From the NCBI GenBank assembly GCA_963846565.1, contig CAWJWL010000004.1:1-64000 (forward strand): a stretch of DNA of 64,000 nucleotides, read 5' to 3'. The DNA comes from WHSW01 sp963846565. Its GTDB lineage: Bacteria; Actinomycetota; Thermoleophilia; Solirubrobacterales; 70-9. Position numbers and translations under genes: made by a program. Below the pieces are notes generated by a model that did not search any database, was not told the origin of the DNA, and was given only the letters and a program-made list of their open reading frames with translations. Below are positions 16,492 to 26,112 of this stretch, piece after piece (the stretch's first letter is position 1; each line of letters opens with the position of its first letter).

Positions 16492-19358
16492 ATGGCCGTT
16501 CGGGGGACGCTGATCGGGCGTAACCGGGAGCGCGACCGCCTGCTCGACCACATGCGGCAGGCGGTCGCCGGCCAGGGCGCCGTGATCCTCGTCGCCGGCG
16601 AGGCCGGCATCGGCAAGACCCGGTTGATGAGCGAGCTCGCCGAGCTCGCCGGCGTCCCCGTCCTGAGCGGCTCCGCAACCCACGACACGACAACGGCGTA
16701 CGGCCCGCTCGTCGCCGCCCTGCGCTCCCACCTGCGCGCCGACCCGGAGGCGCTCGAGGGATGCGGTCCGCTGGGAAAGCAGCTGCGCGTGCTGCTGCCG
16801 GAGCTCGGCGAGCCGCCGGGCGACGTCGACGCCGCGACGCTCAACGAGGCGATCCGCTGCGCGCTGATCGCGATCGCGGGCGGCGACGGGGCGCTGCTCA
16901 TCCTCGACGACCTGCAGTGGTCCGACGCGGCGACCCTCGAGCTGCTCGCGGCGCTCGCGACCGGCCTGGCGGAGTCGCCGGTTCTCGTCGTCGGCGCGTA
17001 CCGCTCCGACGAGCTCTCCCGCGACCATCCGCTGCGGCGCACGCGCAACGAGCTGCGGCGAAACGGCGGCTCTCGGCGAGATCGCCCTCGGGCCGCTCGG
17101 CGACGAGCGAGGCGGCCGCGCTCTTGGAGGAAACCCTCGGGGCGGCGCCGTCGAAGCCGCTCGTCCGCGCGATCCAGGATCGCTCCCAGGGCCTTCCCTT
17201 CTTCGTCGAGGAGCTGGCGCAGGCGCTCGCCGCCGACGAGGCGCTGCAGAGCGGCGCCGGCGGCCTCGAGCTCGCCGAGGGCAGCGCGGTCGCCGTGCCG
17301 GAGACGATCCGCGACGCCGTGCTACTGCGCTGCACCGACCTGACGCCGGAGGGCAGGGCGGCGGCCGAGGTGGCCGCGGTCGCCGGTGAGCGGTTCGCGC
17401 TCGGCGCGGTGGCGGGGCTCGCCGACGAGTCGGGCCTCGGCGAGCTGATCGAGGCCGGCCTGATCGCGGAGACCGAAGACGGCGTGGGGGCGTTTCGCCA
17501 CGCGCTCGTCCGCGAGGCGCTCTACCGCGACGTCCCGTGGCTTCGGCGCCGCGCCCTTCACCGCGACCTCGCCGAGCGGCTCGAGCCCGCCGGCGCCCCC
17601 AGCGTCGAGATCGCCACGCACTGGCTCGGCGCGCACGAGCACGAGCGCGCCCGCGGGCGCCTCGTCACGGCGGCGGAGGACTTCGCCGCGGTGCGGGCCT
17701 ACCGCGACGCAACCACGACCATGCGGCGGGCCCTCGAGCTCTGGCCCGAGGAGGAGGACGTCGCCGGGCGGCTCGCGTCGCTCGAGTGTCACGGCGAGTG
17801 GGCCGAGCTCGCGGGCGAGCCCGCCGATGCCGCCCGCTCATGGCGCGAGGCCTCCGCCCTGCACGAGGCGGCGGGCTCATGCTCCGCGCTCGCCCAGGCA
17901 CAGCGGCGCCTCGGCCGGGTGAACGCGTTGATGGGCGACCGCTCCGGGGCGATCGAGGCGCTCGTCGTCGCCGCAGACGCGTTCGCGAAATGCGACGAGC
18001 CCGCCGAGGCGGCCGGCGACCGTCTTGCCGCCTCCGACTTCCTCCAGTTCGCCGGCCGGCACGGGCCCTCGCTCGAGCTCAGTCGCCGCGCGGCGGTGGA
18101 GGCGCGCGCAGCCGGGCGGCTGGACCTGCAGTCGCGGGCGCTCGCCGCCGAGGGCGTCGTGCTCGCGAAGCGAGGGGACTTCGACAACGGCGTCAAGCTG
18201 GTGAAGGAGGGGCTCTCCCTGGCGCTCGAGCACGGGCTCACCACGGAGGCCGTCGACGCCTACCAGCGCCTCGGGTCGTGCTTCGAGACCGCCGGCGACT
18301 ACTCGAGCGCCCAGGGAGCGCTCGAGAGCGCCCTCGACCTCTGCCGGATCTCGGGCGAGACGGGTCCCGAGGCCGGGTGCGTGGCGTGCATGGCGTATGT
18401 GCTGCGGGAGCTCGGGGAATGGCCGCGGGCCGTTGAGATCTCCCGGGAGCTGATCGGCGAACACGAGGGCAACGGCGTGCGGACGATCGCCGACGGGGCG
18501 CTCGGCTTCGTGCGCGCCTTCCGCGGCGAGCTCGGTCCCGCCCGCCGCCATCTCACGGCCGGCCTGCAGCTCGCGCGCCGCCTCGATGTCTTCTCGATGC
18601 AGGTGGACTGCGCGGCATCGCTCGCGGTGATCGCCGACTACGACGGCGACCAGAACGAGGCGCTCGACCGCTCGCGGTTCATCCTCGGGCGCTGGGAAGA
18701 GAGCGAGGATCACCATTACGCGATCTGGGGCCTGCGCACGGCCGCGGCCCTGTTCGCGATCAACGGCCGACGCGAGGAAGCCCATGCGAGCGCCGACGCC
18801 CTGACCCGGATCGCAACCGAGTCGGGCCACGGCGACGCGCTCGCCGCGCTCGCCCATGCCCTCGGCGAGATCGCCTTGCAGGAGGGCTCGCCGGACGTCG
18901 CCGCCGAGCAGCTCGGCCGCGCGGTCGAGCTCCACCGCACCCTGCGAATCCCGGCGGAGCGCATGCAGATCCTCCATCGCGCCGGCGTGGCCCTCGCCGC
19001 AGCCGGCGATCGCGAGCTCGCGATCGAGCGGCAGTCCGAGGCCTATCGGCTGGCCCGCCGCCTCGGCGCCCGGCCGCTCGCCGGTCGCGCCGCGGCGGCG
19101 GTCGAGGACCTCGGCGAGTCGGTCGAGCAGCGCCTGGGCGCATCGGCGAACGCCGGCGCGGGCGCCCTCTCGCGGCGAGAGCTCGAGGTGATCCGGCTGG
19201 TCGCCGACGGGCGCACGAACCGCGAGATCGCTGCCGAGCTCTTCCTCAGCTCGCGGACCATCGACATGCACGTCCGCAACATCCTCGCCAAGCTCGATTG
19301 CCGCTCGCGAGTCGAGGCGAGCATCAAGGCCGGCGAGGCCGGCCTGCTTCGAAGCTGA
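16492..19358 (+). pseudogene. Large ATP-binding LuxR (LAL/MalT-like) regulator, two frameshifts
   Basis: Two single-base insertions, near 17071 (GGC-T-CTC) and 17107 (GAG-C-GAG), split an otherwise normal 954-residue regulator. It has an N-terminal AAA ATPase with Walker A (GEAGIGKTR, about residue 40) and Walker B (LLILDDLQWSD, about 135), a long TPR-like helical region (residues about 350-850), and a C-terminal LuxR helix-turn-helix (LSRRELEVIRLVADGRTNRE, then IAAELFLSSRTIDMHVRNIL). Such proteins integrate ATP and ligand binding to activate transcription. The start is ATG 16492, seven bases after a TAGACT -10 box (16479-16484). No target is evident nearby. Confidence 0.85.
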
Positions 19359-19511
19359 CTCCAGCGCGACTCTCCGCACGTCCTGTCAGCCATCGGCGCG
19401 ATGCCGGCGCGTACGGTCGGAGGGTGAATGAAGAACCGTCGGGTCCGCGGGTTAGCCGCACCTCGACCTACGGGCAACCGTACCTCTCCGTGTGAGCGTG
19501 GTCACACAACC

Positions 19512-19561
19512 GAAGTAATCGCTCCGTTTTAGCGGAGTCATCACTTCGCTTGTGCTACGGT
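19512..19561 (+). promoter_or_regulatory. Operator/promoter of second DHA2 exporter
   Basis: A 36-base imperfect palindrome spans 19512-19547: outer arms GAAGT/ACTTC, inner arms CTCCG/CGGAG, central TTTTAG. It ends just before the extended -10 TGCTACGGT (19553-19561), so a bound TetR dimer would cover the -35 region. The rest of the 255-base gap between 19359 and 19613 contains nothing else I recognise. Confidence 0.7.
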
Positions 19562-19613
19562 CGGCTCGCTAACCGGAGTACGCACCCCCAGATCGTGAGA
19601 GGACGGTAAGAAG

Positions 19614-21158
19614 ATGAAAGCCCTGTTGAACGCCCGGTCGGCCAGTCCGTGGCTGATCCTGTTCGTCGTCGTGATGGGCCAGTTCATGGTCGTCCTCGAC
19701 GCGACGATCGTGAACGTCGCGCTGCCGTCGATCCAGACCGACCTCTCGATCTCCGACTCCTCCCTGCAGTGGATCGTCAACGCCTACACGCTCGTGTTCG
19801 GCGGCTTCCTCCTGCTCGGGGGCAGGGCCGCGGACCTGATCGGGCGGCGGACGTTGTTCATCGCCGGGATCGCGGTCTTCACCATCGGCTCGCTGCTCGC
19901 GGCGCTCGCCGCGACCGAGGCGACGCTGATCGGCGCCCGTGCCCTTCAGGGCCTCGGCGGAGCGCTCCTCTCCCCCGCGGCGCTCGCCGTGATCACCACG
20001 ACCTTCTCCGAGGGCTCGGAGCGGACGAAGGCGCTCGCCGTCTGGGCGGCGGTCGCGTCCGGCGGTTCCGCCGTGGGTCTCCTGCTCGGCGGCATCCTCG
20101 TCGAGGCGCTTTCCTGGGAGTGGATCTTCTTCGTCAACATCCCGGTCGGGGCGGCACTCCTGGTCGCCGCCATGCGGCTCGTGCCGAACTCGCGCGTCGA
20201 GGGCGCGAGGCGCCACTTCGACATCCCCGGCGCCGTCTCGGTCACTGCCGGGCTGGTGCTCCTCGTCTACACGATCGTCAAGGCGCAGGAATGGGGCTGG
20301 GGCTCGGTCGAGACCCTCGGCCTCGGCGCCGCGGCGATCGCCCTGCTGGGCGCGTTCGTGGCGATCGAGCAGCGCTCGCCGGCGCCACTGGTTCGGCTCG
20401 GCATCTTCCGCAAGCGCAGTCTGGCGCTCGGCAACGGCGTCTTCCTGATCCTGATGGCCGGGATGTTCTCGATGTTCTTCTTCGCCTCGATCTACGTCCA
20501 GAGCATCCTCGGCTACTCGGCGCTCGAGGCGGGACTCGCGTTCCTACCGGTGACCGTCGGGATCATGATCGGCGCCACGCTGGCGCAGCAGCTGGTGCCG
20601 CGGATCGGCGTCCGCGCCGTGACGATGATGGGGATGCCGATCGCGGCGATCGGGCTCGCCGTCCTCGCCTCCACCACGGCGGTCGACGGCAGCTACGGCG
20701 CCCTGCTCGCCGGTCTCTTGCCGGTCTCGATCGGCATGGGTCTCGCGTTCGTGCCGATGACCTTGGTCGCGACCACGGGCGTCGCCGCGTCCGAGGCCGG
20801 ACTCGCCTCCGGGGTGTTCAACACCTCGCAGCAGATCGGTGGCGCGCTCGGGCTCGCGGTCCTCTCCACGCTGGCGAGCGACCGCACCGCGTCCGTCCTC
20901 GGCGGGCTGGGCGGCGCCCCGTCCGTGGCGCAGCAGAACGCGGCCCTGGTCGACGGGTTCCAGCTCGCCTTCTACGTCGCCGCCGGCCTCTTCGTCGTCG
21001 GCACGGCGCTGATCGCGACGCTTCTGCGCCGCCGCGACGTCGCCGCGATCGACGAGGCCAGGGCGGGGCGAGCGGCGAGGGCAGCGTCGGGCAGGACACC
21101 GGCGAGGTCGCCGTTGTACCGGCCTGAGGACACCGACGGCGGGGATAAGCTCCAGGCG
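19614..21158 (+). CDS. Second DHA2-family 14-TM drug:H+ antiporter, open at its 3' end
   Basis: This is a paralogue of the 12.0 kb exporter, with LDATIVNVALPSIQTDLSIS, LGGRAADLIGRRT (motif A), ARALQGLGGALLSPAALA, SGGSAVGLLLGGILVE (motif C) and NTSQQIGGALGLAVLSTLA. The membrane part ends near LIATLLRRRDVAAIDEA, about residue 480. No stop codon follows in frame; the frame runs through an Ala/Arg/Pro-rich tail directly into the tetR gene. A one-base indel in the tail would expose a TGA at 21125-21127, and one the other way a TAA at 21146-21148. Either the stop was lost by a sequence error or exporter and repressor are fused. Confidence 0.85.
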
Positions 21159-21822
21159 ATGGCAAGCGTCCCCACCGGCGTCGAGGAGCAGGTCCCCGCC
21201 GTCCACCTGCGTGCCGACGCCGCCCGCAACCGCGAGCGGATCATCGAGGCGGCGGCCGAGGTCTTCGCCGAGCGCGGGCTCGATGTGTCCACCGCCGAGA
21301 TCGCCGAGCACGCGGGCGTCGGGCGAGGCCACGCTGTTCCGCCGCTTCCCGACCAAGGACGCGCTGATCGACGCGATCCTCGACCAGAAGATGGGCGAGA
21401 CGGTCGATTTCCTCGCCGAGCTCATCGCCGAGCCCGACCTGGAGGTCGCCTTCGAGCGCCTCTTCATCGGGATGATCGGCGAGAAGATGCAGACCGATCA
21501 GGGCTTCTACGAGGCGGCCGGCGAGCGCTGCATGAGCAAGCCCGACTTCAGCAAGCACCGCGCCCGGGCGCTGGAGTTGACGGGCGTCCTTCTGAAGCGG
21601 GCTCAGGAGGCCGGCGTCGTCCGCGACGACCTGCAGGCGCAGGACATCAACTTCCTCCTCATGGCCGCCTCCGCCCCGCTTCGCATGCCGCTCCCGGGCC
21701 TGCGCCCGGACCTGTATGAGCGCTACGCCCGCGTGATCCTCGACGGAATGCGCCCCGAGGGCGCGACGAAGCTGCGCCCGCCGGCGCCGCCGAAGAAGCT
21801 CGTCGTCTCGCCGGGCTCGTAG
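21159..21822 (+). pseudogene. TetR-family repressor, one frameshift
   Basis: This is a 220-residue TetR protein once an extra base near 21323 (GGG-C-GAG) is removed. It has helix-turn-helix AAEVFAERGLDVSTAEIAE, then HAGVGEATLFRRFPTKDAL, and a C-terminal domain ending KKLVVSPGS. ATG 21159 lies exactly seven bases after a TAAGCT -10 box (21146-21151), so it probably has its own leaderless promoter as well as read-through from the exporter upstream. It is the likely ligand of the palindrome at 19512-19547. Confidence 0.75.
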
Positions 21823-21905
21823 CGGCCGGCCACTCCCCGCCGTGTCACATCGGCGCGTCCCCGTTCGTCCTCTAGGTAATGACCACGAAACCCGGAGGCA
21901 CGGAA

Positions 21906-22301
21906 ATGGCGACGCTGGAGAAGATCCTTTACGTCAGCGTGATGGTGAGCGACCAGGACAGGGCGCTCGACTTCTATACGAACGCGGTCGGCCTGAAGGT
22001 GGGCGTCGACCTGCCGACCCCGGATGGAGGCGGGCGCTTCCTCACGGTCGGCGTCGAGGGCCAGGACTTCCAACTCGTCCTTTGGCCGGGCACGCCGGGC
22101 CAGGCGGAGCCGGCGGAGGGCCGCGTCCCGGCCCAGTACACGATCGCGGTGGATGACTGCCGCAGGGCGTTCGAAGAGCTAAAGGAGCGCGGCGTCGAGT
22201 TCGAGACGGATGTGATCGAGCAGCCCTGGGGCTCCATCGCGCTGTTCGAGGACCCGGACGGCAACCGCCTGCAGATCCGCGAAGCGGCTGGGCAGTCATG
22301 A
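21906..22301 (+). CDS. VOC-superfamily (glyoxalase/bleomycin-resistance-like) protein
   Basis: This is a 131-residue vicinal-oxygen-chelate fold protein made of two beta-alpha-beta-beta-beta units: ILYVSVMVSDQDRALDFYTN, then GLKVGVDLPTPDGGGRFLTV, and in the second half YTIAVDDCRRAFEELKERG and GSIALFEDPDGNRLQI. The metal-site positions are only partly conserved, so it may be a dioxygenase, a lyase or a sequestering protein. ATG 21906 is chosen over ATG 21879 because GGAGG lies seven bases upstream. The stop overlaps the next start (ATGA), so the two genes are coupled. Confidence 0.85.
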   Translation: MATLEKILYVSVMVSDQDRALDFYTNAVGLKVGVDLPTPDGGGRFLTVGVEGQDFQLVLWPGTPGQAEPAEGRVPAQYTIAVDDCRRAFEELKERGVEFETDVIEQPWGSIALFEDPDGNRLQIREAAGQS

Positions 22302-23260
22302 GGGTCTTCGTCGCCGGCGCCACCGGTGCACTCGGCAAGCAGCTCGTCCCGCAACTCGTCGAGCGGGGTCACGACGTGGTCGGGATGACGAGGAGCAACT
22401 CGAAGCAGGACCTCGTGCGCAGCCTCGGGGCGCGGCCGGTCGTCGCCGACGCGCTCGACGCCGACGCCGTCGCCCGGGCGGTGGCGGCCGCCGAGCCCGA
22501 GGTGATCGTGCACGAGCTGACGGCGCTGTCCGGGGAGATGAGCCTCCGCGAGACGCGACACCCCGAACGCGCCCCGATGGCGGTCATGACCAACCGGCTG
22601 CGTACCGAGGGGACGGACAACCTCCTCGCCGCCGGCCGCGCCGCGGGGGCCCGGCGCGTCGTGGCGCAGAGCTTCGGTGCGTTCCGGTGGGCCCGCACGG
22701 GCGGGCCGGTACTGACCGAGGCCGACCCCCTCGATCCCGAGCCGCCCGGGGCGATGCGGGCGGTGGTGCAGGCGCTCCTCCATCTCGAGCGGGCGGTCAC
22801 GACGATCGACTGGGGCGAAGGGCTCGCGTTGCGCTACGGCGGCTTCTACGGACCGGGGACCTCGCTCAGCGCGGACCCGGACGCGGTGATGGCGGCGCCG
22901 ATTCGCAGGCGGCGGTTCCCGATCGTCGGGGACGGCGGCGGCGTCTGGTCGCACATCCACATCGAGGACGCGGCGACGGCGACCGCCATCGCGGTCGAGC
23001 GCGGCGCGCCGGGCGTGTACTACGTCGTCGACGACGAGCCAGCACGTGTCCGGGACTGGTTGCCCGCGGTCGCGGACGCGCTGGATGCGAAGCCGCCGAT
23101 GCGTGTCCCGCGCTGGCTGGGCCGCCTGGCAGGGGGTGAGATGGCGGCGACCATGATGACCGACGTGCGGGGCGCCTCGAACGAGAAGGCGAAGCGCGAG
23201 CTCGGCTGGGAGCTCCGCTACCCGAGCTGGCGTGAGGGCGTGGTCCGCGGCCTCGGCTGA
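22298..23260 (+). CDS. NAD(P)-dependent epimerase/dehydratase (extended SDR)
   Basis: This 320-residue extended short-chain dehydrogenase has the Rossmann motif VFVAGATGALGKQLV at the N-terminus, the PEVIVHELTAL strand, and the FPIVGDGGGVWSHIHIEDAA motif typical of nucleoside-sugar-epimerase-like proteins. The usual YxxxK is not obvious (VVAQSFGAFRWA where YG would be expected), so catalysis may differ. It is translationally coupled to the VOC gene, suggesting consecutive steps or shared control. It is followed by a strong terminator. Confidence 0.8.
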   Translation: MRVFVAGATGALGKQLVPQLVERGHDVVGMTRSNSKQDLVRSLGARPVVADALDADAVARAVAAAEPEVIVHELTALSGEMSLRETRHPERAPMAVMTNRLRTEGTDNLLAAGRAAGARRVVAQSFGAFRWARTGGPVLTEADPLDPEPPGAMRAVVQALLHLERAVTTIDWGEGLALRYGGFYGPGTSLSADPDAVMAAPIRRRRFPIVGDGGGVWSHIHIEDAATATAIAVERGAPGVYYVVDDEPARVRDWLPAVADALDAKPPMRVPRWLGRLAGGEMAATMMTDVRGASNEKAKRELGWELRYPSWREGVVRGLG

Positions 23261-23270
23261 GCGCCCACAT

Positions 23271-23328
23271 CCCCACCGAGCGGTCGGTTTGTCCACCCCT
23301 GGTTGACAAAGTGACCGCTCGAGTGGGG
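23271..23328. terminator. Long bidirectional terminator hairpin
   Basis: Three nested arm pairs are visible: CCCCAC/GTGGGG (outer), GAGCGGTC/GACCGCTC (middle) and TTTGTC/GACAAA (inner). They lie between the convergent epimerase gene and the small unknown gene at 23330, so the structure can end transcription from both sides. Confidence 0.8.
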
Positions 23329-23329
23329 G

Positions 23330-23653
23330 TTAGCCGCTTCGCCGCGGCACCGGCACCTCGAGCCGCACAGATTCCGGCTTGTAGCTCCGCACCAGCGGCA
23401 CGCCGAGCAGGCGCGCGACCCGCCAGGACCACGCGTACGGCCACGGGACGGGAAGCGCCGGCTTGAAGTTCGCGACGGTCCCGTCCTTCGAGACGACCTC
23501 GATCTCGACCTCGGCGGTCGGCACCACGATGCCCTCGGGATGCCCGACCTTCACGAGTCGCAGCTTCGCCGGGCCGCCGCCGGAGCTGACCTTGCGGATG
23601 TCGCGCACGGCGGAGCGGATCAGGCACGGGTTGAGGTAGCGCAGGCGGCTCAC
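23330..23653 (-). CDS. Unknown 107-residue protein, paralogue of the next gene's C-terminal half
   Basis: I do not recognise a family. The sequence has a beta-rich segment (PTAEVEIEVVSKDGTVANF) followed by PALPVPWPYAWSWRVARLLG. The same layout, TVTVEIEGEDGTTRQFDRD then IPMPWPWALAYRLSKRFP, occurs in the protein encoded just upstream, so the two genes are paralogues joined by the signature PxPWPxAxxxRxxR. There is no signal peptide. The start is GTG 23653. The pair may be an operon; the terminator at 23271 follows. Confidence 0.65.
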   Translation of the reverse strand: MSRLRYLNPCLIRSAVRDIRKVSSGGGPAKLRLVKVGHPEGIVVPTAEVEIEVVSKDGTVANFKPALPVPWPYAWSWRVARLLGVPLVRSYKPESVRLEVPVPRRSG

Positions 23654-23769
23654 CCTCAGCGTTCTACCCCGTCCGAAGCGTTGGACACGCTCCGCCGGAT
23701 CACGCCCTCACGCTCGCGCTCGAAGCGCCCACGGCATCGGCCGCAGGGCACAAGGCCAGCGGCTCGACT

Positions 23770-24273
23770 TCAGGTACGGGTCCTAACGGGCACGGCGCCC
23801 TCGGTCGGGCCGCCGTGGGTCGCGATCACGTTCATGCCCTGGCGCCGTAGCTGCCCGGCGAGCTCCTCGCCGAGGTTGGGCGTCTTCGTCGCGGGGAAGC
23901 GCTTGCTGAGCCTGTAGGCGAGCGCCCACGGCCACGGCATCGGGATGTCGCGGTCGAACTGGCGCGTGGTGCCGTCCTCGCCCTCGATCTCGACCGTGAC
24001 GGTCGAGCGCGGGCCGACGAACCCCTTTGGATCCGTGACGTCGACGATCCGCACCTCCTCGTTGTCGCTCGAGAGGATCGCCTTCGCGTCGGAGACGAGC
24101 CCGCGGACACCAAAGAAGGCCCGCCGGATCCACAGCACGGCCCCGATCAGAAAGCCGACGGCGGAGAGGATCCCGGCCAGCGTTGCGAGCTGCTCGGAAT
24201 CGATGATCACCGCGCCGAAGCCGGCGATGACGCAGCCGCTGCTGAGCAGGGTGAAGAAACGGACGGCGCTCAT
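23770..24273 (-). CDS. Unknown 167-residue membrane protein with PWPWA motif
   Basis: Two N-terminal hydrophobic helices (FFTLLSSGCVIAGFGAVII and LATLAGILSAVGFLIGAVLW) anchor a soluble domain that resembles the neighbouring 107-residue protein (EIEGEDGTTRQFDRDIPMPW, ALAYRLSKRFP). The family is not recognised. The start is ATG 24273, nine bases after a TAGGCT -10 box (24288-24283). A 116-base gap separates it from the paralogue. It could form a membrane-tethered and free pair of the same domain. Confidence 0.65.
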   Translation of the reverse strand: MSAVRFFTLLSSGCVIAGFGAVIIDSEQLATLAGILSAVGFLIGAVLWIRRAFFGVRGLVSDAKAILSSDNEEVRIVDVTDPKGFVGPRSTVTVEIEGEDGTTRQFDRDIPMPWPWALAYRLSKRFPATKTPNLGEELAGQLRRQGMNVIATHGGPTEGAVPVRTRT

Positions 24274-24391
24274 GCGGGCGCGAGCCTAGTTTGTCGTGGC
24301 GGATTCGCGCGCCTTCTGCGCGTCGCCCGAGCCCAACCGTCCCGTACACCTCCCTATGCGGGGGTGTTTGGGACGTTTGGTGTTGGGGGCG

Positions 24392-26008
24392 CTAGCGGCG
24401 GATGCGTGGGCGCGGGAAGCGGCGTAGGCGCTCGCCGCGCGACTCGACCCGCTCGCGCGCCGCGCCGACGGGCTCCGCCTCGGCCTCCGCCCCGACGTCG
24501 GCGACCTTGATCTCGTGGAGCACGACCGGCTCCTCGATGCCCTTCAAGTCCACCCGGCCGCGGCTCTCGGTCTCGAACTCGGTACCGAGCCGCTTCCATG
24601 TCTCCGCGGTGACGAGAATGTCGACGTCGAGCTCGCGGGTCGCCGCCTCGACGCGCGCGGCGAGGTTGACGGCGCTGCCGATGACGGAGAAGTTGAGCCG
24701 TCCGGCGCCGCCGATCGCGCCCGCGATGACGCGGCCGCTGTTGACGCCGACGCCGATCCGCAGCTCTCCCGCGTCGCCGCGGCGGTTGACCGCGTGGGCG
24801 ATCTCGCACGCCGCGCGCACCGCACGGTCGGCGTGGTCCGTGTACGCCTCGGGCGCGCCGAAGACCGCGAGCAGCCCGTCGCCCTCGAACTTGTCGATGT
24901 GGCCGCCGTGCTCGGAGATGATCGGGACGATGAGCTCGAAGAGCCGGTTGAGCGCGGTGACGACCTCGCTCGGCGAGGCGCCGGTGGCGAAGCTGGTGAA
25001 GCCGCGGACGTCGCAGAAGAGCATCGAGACCTCGACCTCCACCCCCTCCTCGTCGAACCCGTCGCTGAGGATGTACTCGGCGATCTCGCGGTCGAGGTAG
25101 GTGCCGAACGCCTCGCGCAGCCGCTCGCGCTCGCGCAGCCCCTCGATCATCTCGTTGAAGCTCGCGGCTAGCCTCCCCAGCTCGTCGCTCGTCGTCACCG
25201 GCACGGACACCGTGTAGTCGCCCTCGTTGATCGCGTCGACCGCGCGGCCGATGTCGTCGATCGGGCGCAGGATCGACTTCGAGAGCAAGACGGTGAGCTC
25301 GAGCGAGAGCGTCGTCGCGACGGCGAGCGCGACCAGCACGTCGACGCCCAGGTCCGCCCCGCCACCCTGGTCGGAGGTGAGCGCGGCGACGACGAGCCCG
25401 GTGATCAGGTTGATCAGCGGCAGCGCCACCATCAGCCGGTAGCGCAGCGGCACGGTGCGCACCTTGATCGCCGTCGGGGCCTCGATCGCCGCGGTGATGT
25501 CGATCAGCACCGGGCGCATCGCCGCCTCGAGCGCGAGGTAGTGGAGCATCGCGGCGTAGCCGACGGCGACCAGCGACGTCAGGAGCAGAGGGATGACCGC
25601 GAGCCAGCTGAGCTCGAGCACGAGCACCGCGGTGATGCAGATCGGCGGGACCGAGAGCCCGACCGGCCACGGCAGGTCGCGCTTGATCAGGTCGAGCGGC
25701 ATGCTCACGGCCGCCGCCCACGCCCGGGCGCTCGACTCCTCGTCGCGCCGGCCGTCGATCCAGGCGCGAATCGGCCGCACCTGCGGGACCGCCCGCCAGA
25801 TCGCCCAGATGATCGCGCACTCGGTGAGCGCGAGCGCGATCGCGCCGATCAGCAGGTACTCGGAGGTGGATCCGTCCCAGTAGAAGCTGTAGAGAGCGAG
25901 ACCGCCGGCCACGATGAGGAGCGCGGTCTGCAACTCGACCGCAAGGAAAACGATCGGATACCGCCCACCGAGCCGGCGATATAGGTAACCGAGCGGACCG
26001 AGGCCCAT
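24392..26008 (-). CDS. Membrane-bound class III adenylate/guanylate cyclase with HAMP domain
   Basis: This 538-residue protein has about six N-terminal membrane segments, a HAMP linker (SILRPIDDIGRAVDAINEGD, then ELGRLAASFNEMIEGL) and a C-terminal class III cyclase domain. Catalytic residues are visible: the metal-binding Asp in LFCDVRGFTSFA, substrate Lys and second Asp in IDKFEGDGLLAVFG, and Asn/Arg of the transition state in IGSAVNLAARVEA. The Ser in NFSVIG at the base-recognition position suggests subclass IIIb. It probably makes cAMP in response to a membrane signal. The last 40 residues are a basic tail. The start is ATG 26008. Confidence 0.88.
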   Translation of the reverse strand: MGLGPLGYLYRRLGGRYPIVFLAVELQTALLIVAGGLALYSFYWDGSTSEYLLIGAIALALTECAIIWAIWRAVPQVRPIRAWIDGRRDEESSARAWAAAVSMPLDLIKRDLPWPVGLSVPPICITAVLVLELSWLAVIPLLLTSLVAVGYAAMLHYLALEAAMRPVLIDITAAIEAPTAIKVRTVPLRYRLMVALPLINLITGLVVAALTSDQGGGADLGVDVLVALAVATTLSLELTVLLSKSILRPIDDIGRAVDAINEGDYTVSVPVTTSDELGRLAASFNEMIEGLRERERLREAFGTYLDREIAEYILSDGFDEEGVEVEVSMLFCDVRGFTSFATGASPSEVVTALNRLFELIVPIISEHGGHIDKFEGDGLLAVFGAPEAYTDHADRAVRAACEIAHAVNRRGDAGELRIGVGVNSGRVIAGAIGGAGRLNFSVIGSAVNLAARVEAATRELDVDILVTAETWKRLGTEFETESRGRVDLKGIEEPVVLHEIKVADVGAEAEAEPVGAARERVESRGERLRRFPRPRIRR

Positions 26009-26112
26009 CGCGGGATTGTCCCATTGCGAACTGGACGTGTGTGTGAGGGCTGTTGCGCGTGGTCCACCCGCTTTACCAGTCCCTCAAGGTTCGGCGTACG
26101 CTCACCGATGGA

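Noticed and set aside
21129..21161. A complete -35/-10 promoter for the second tetR
   Set aside because: The TAAGCT -10 and its spacing to ATG 21159 are good, but no convincing -35 could be seen, so I did not list it separately.
19614..21719. A genuine 701-residue exporter-regulator fusion
   Set aside because: The C-terminal part of that frame after about 21323 is out of frame with TetR. A one-base correction gives a separate 220-residue TetR with its own -10 box.
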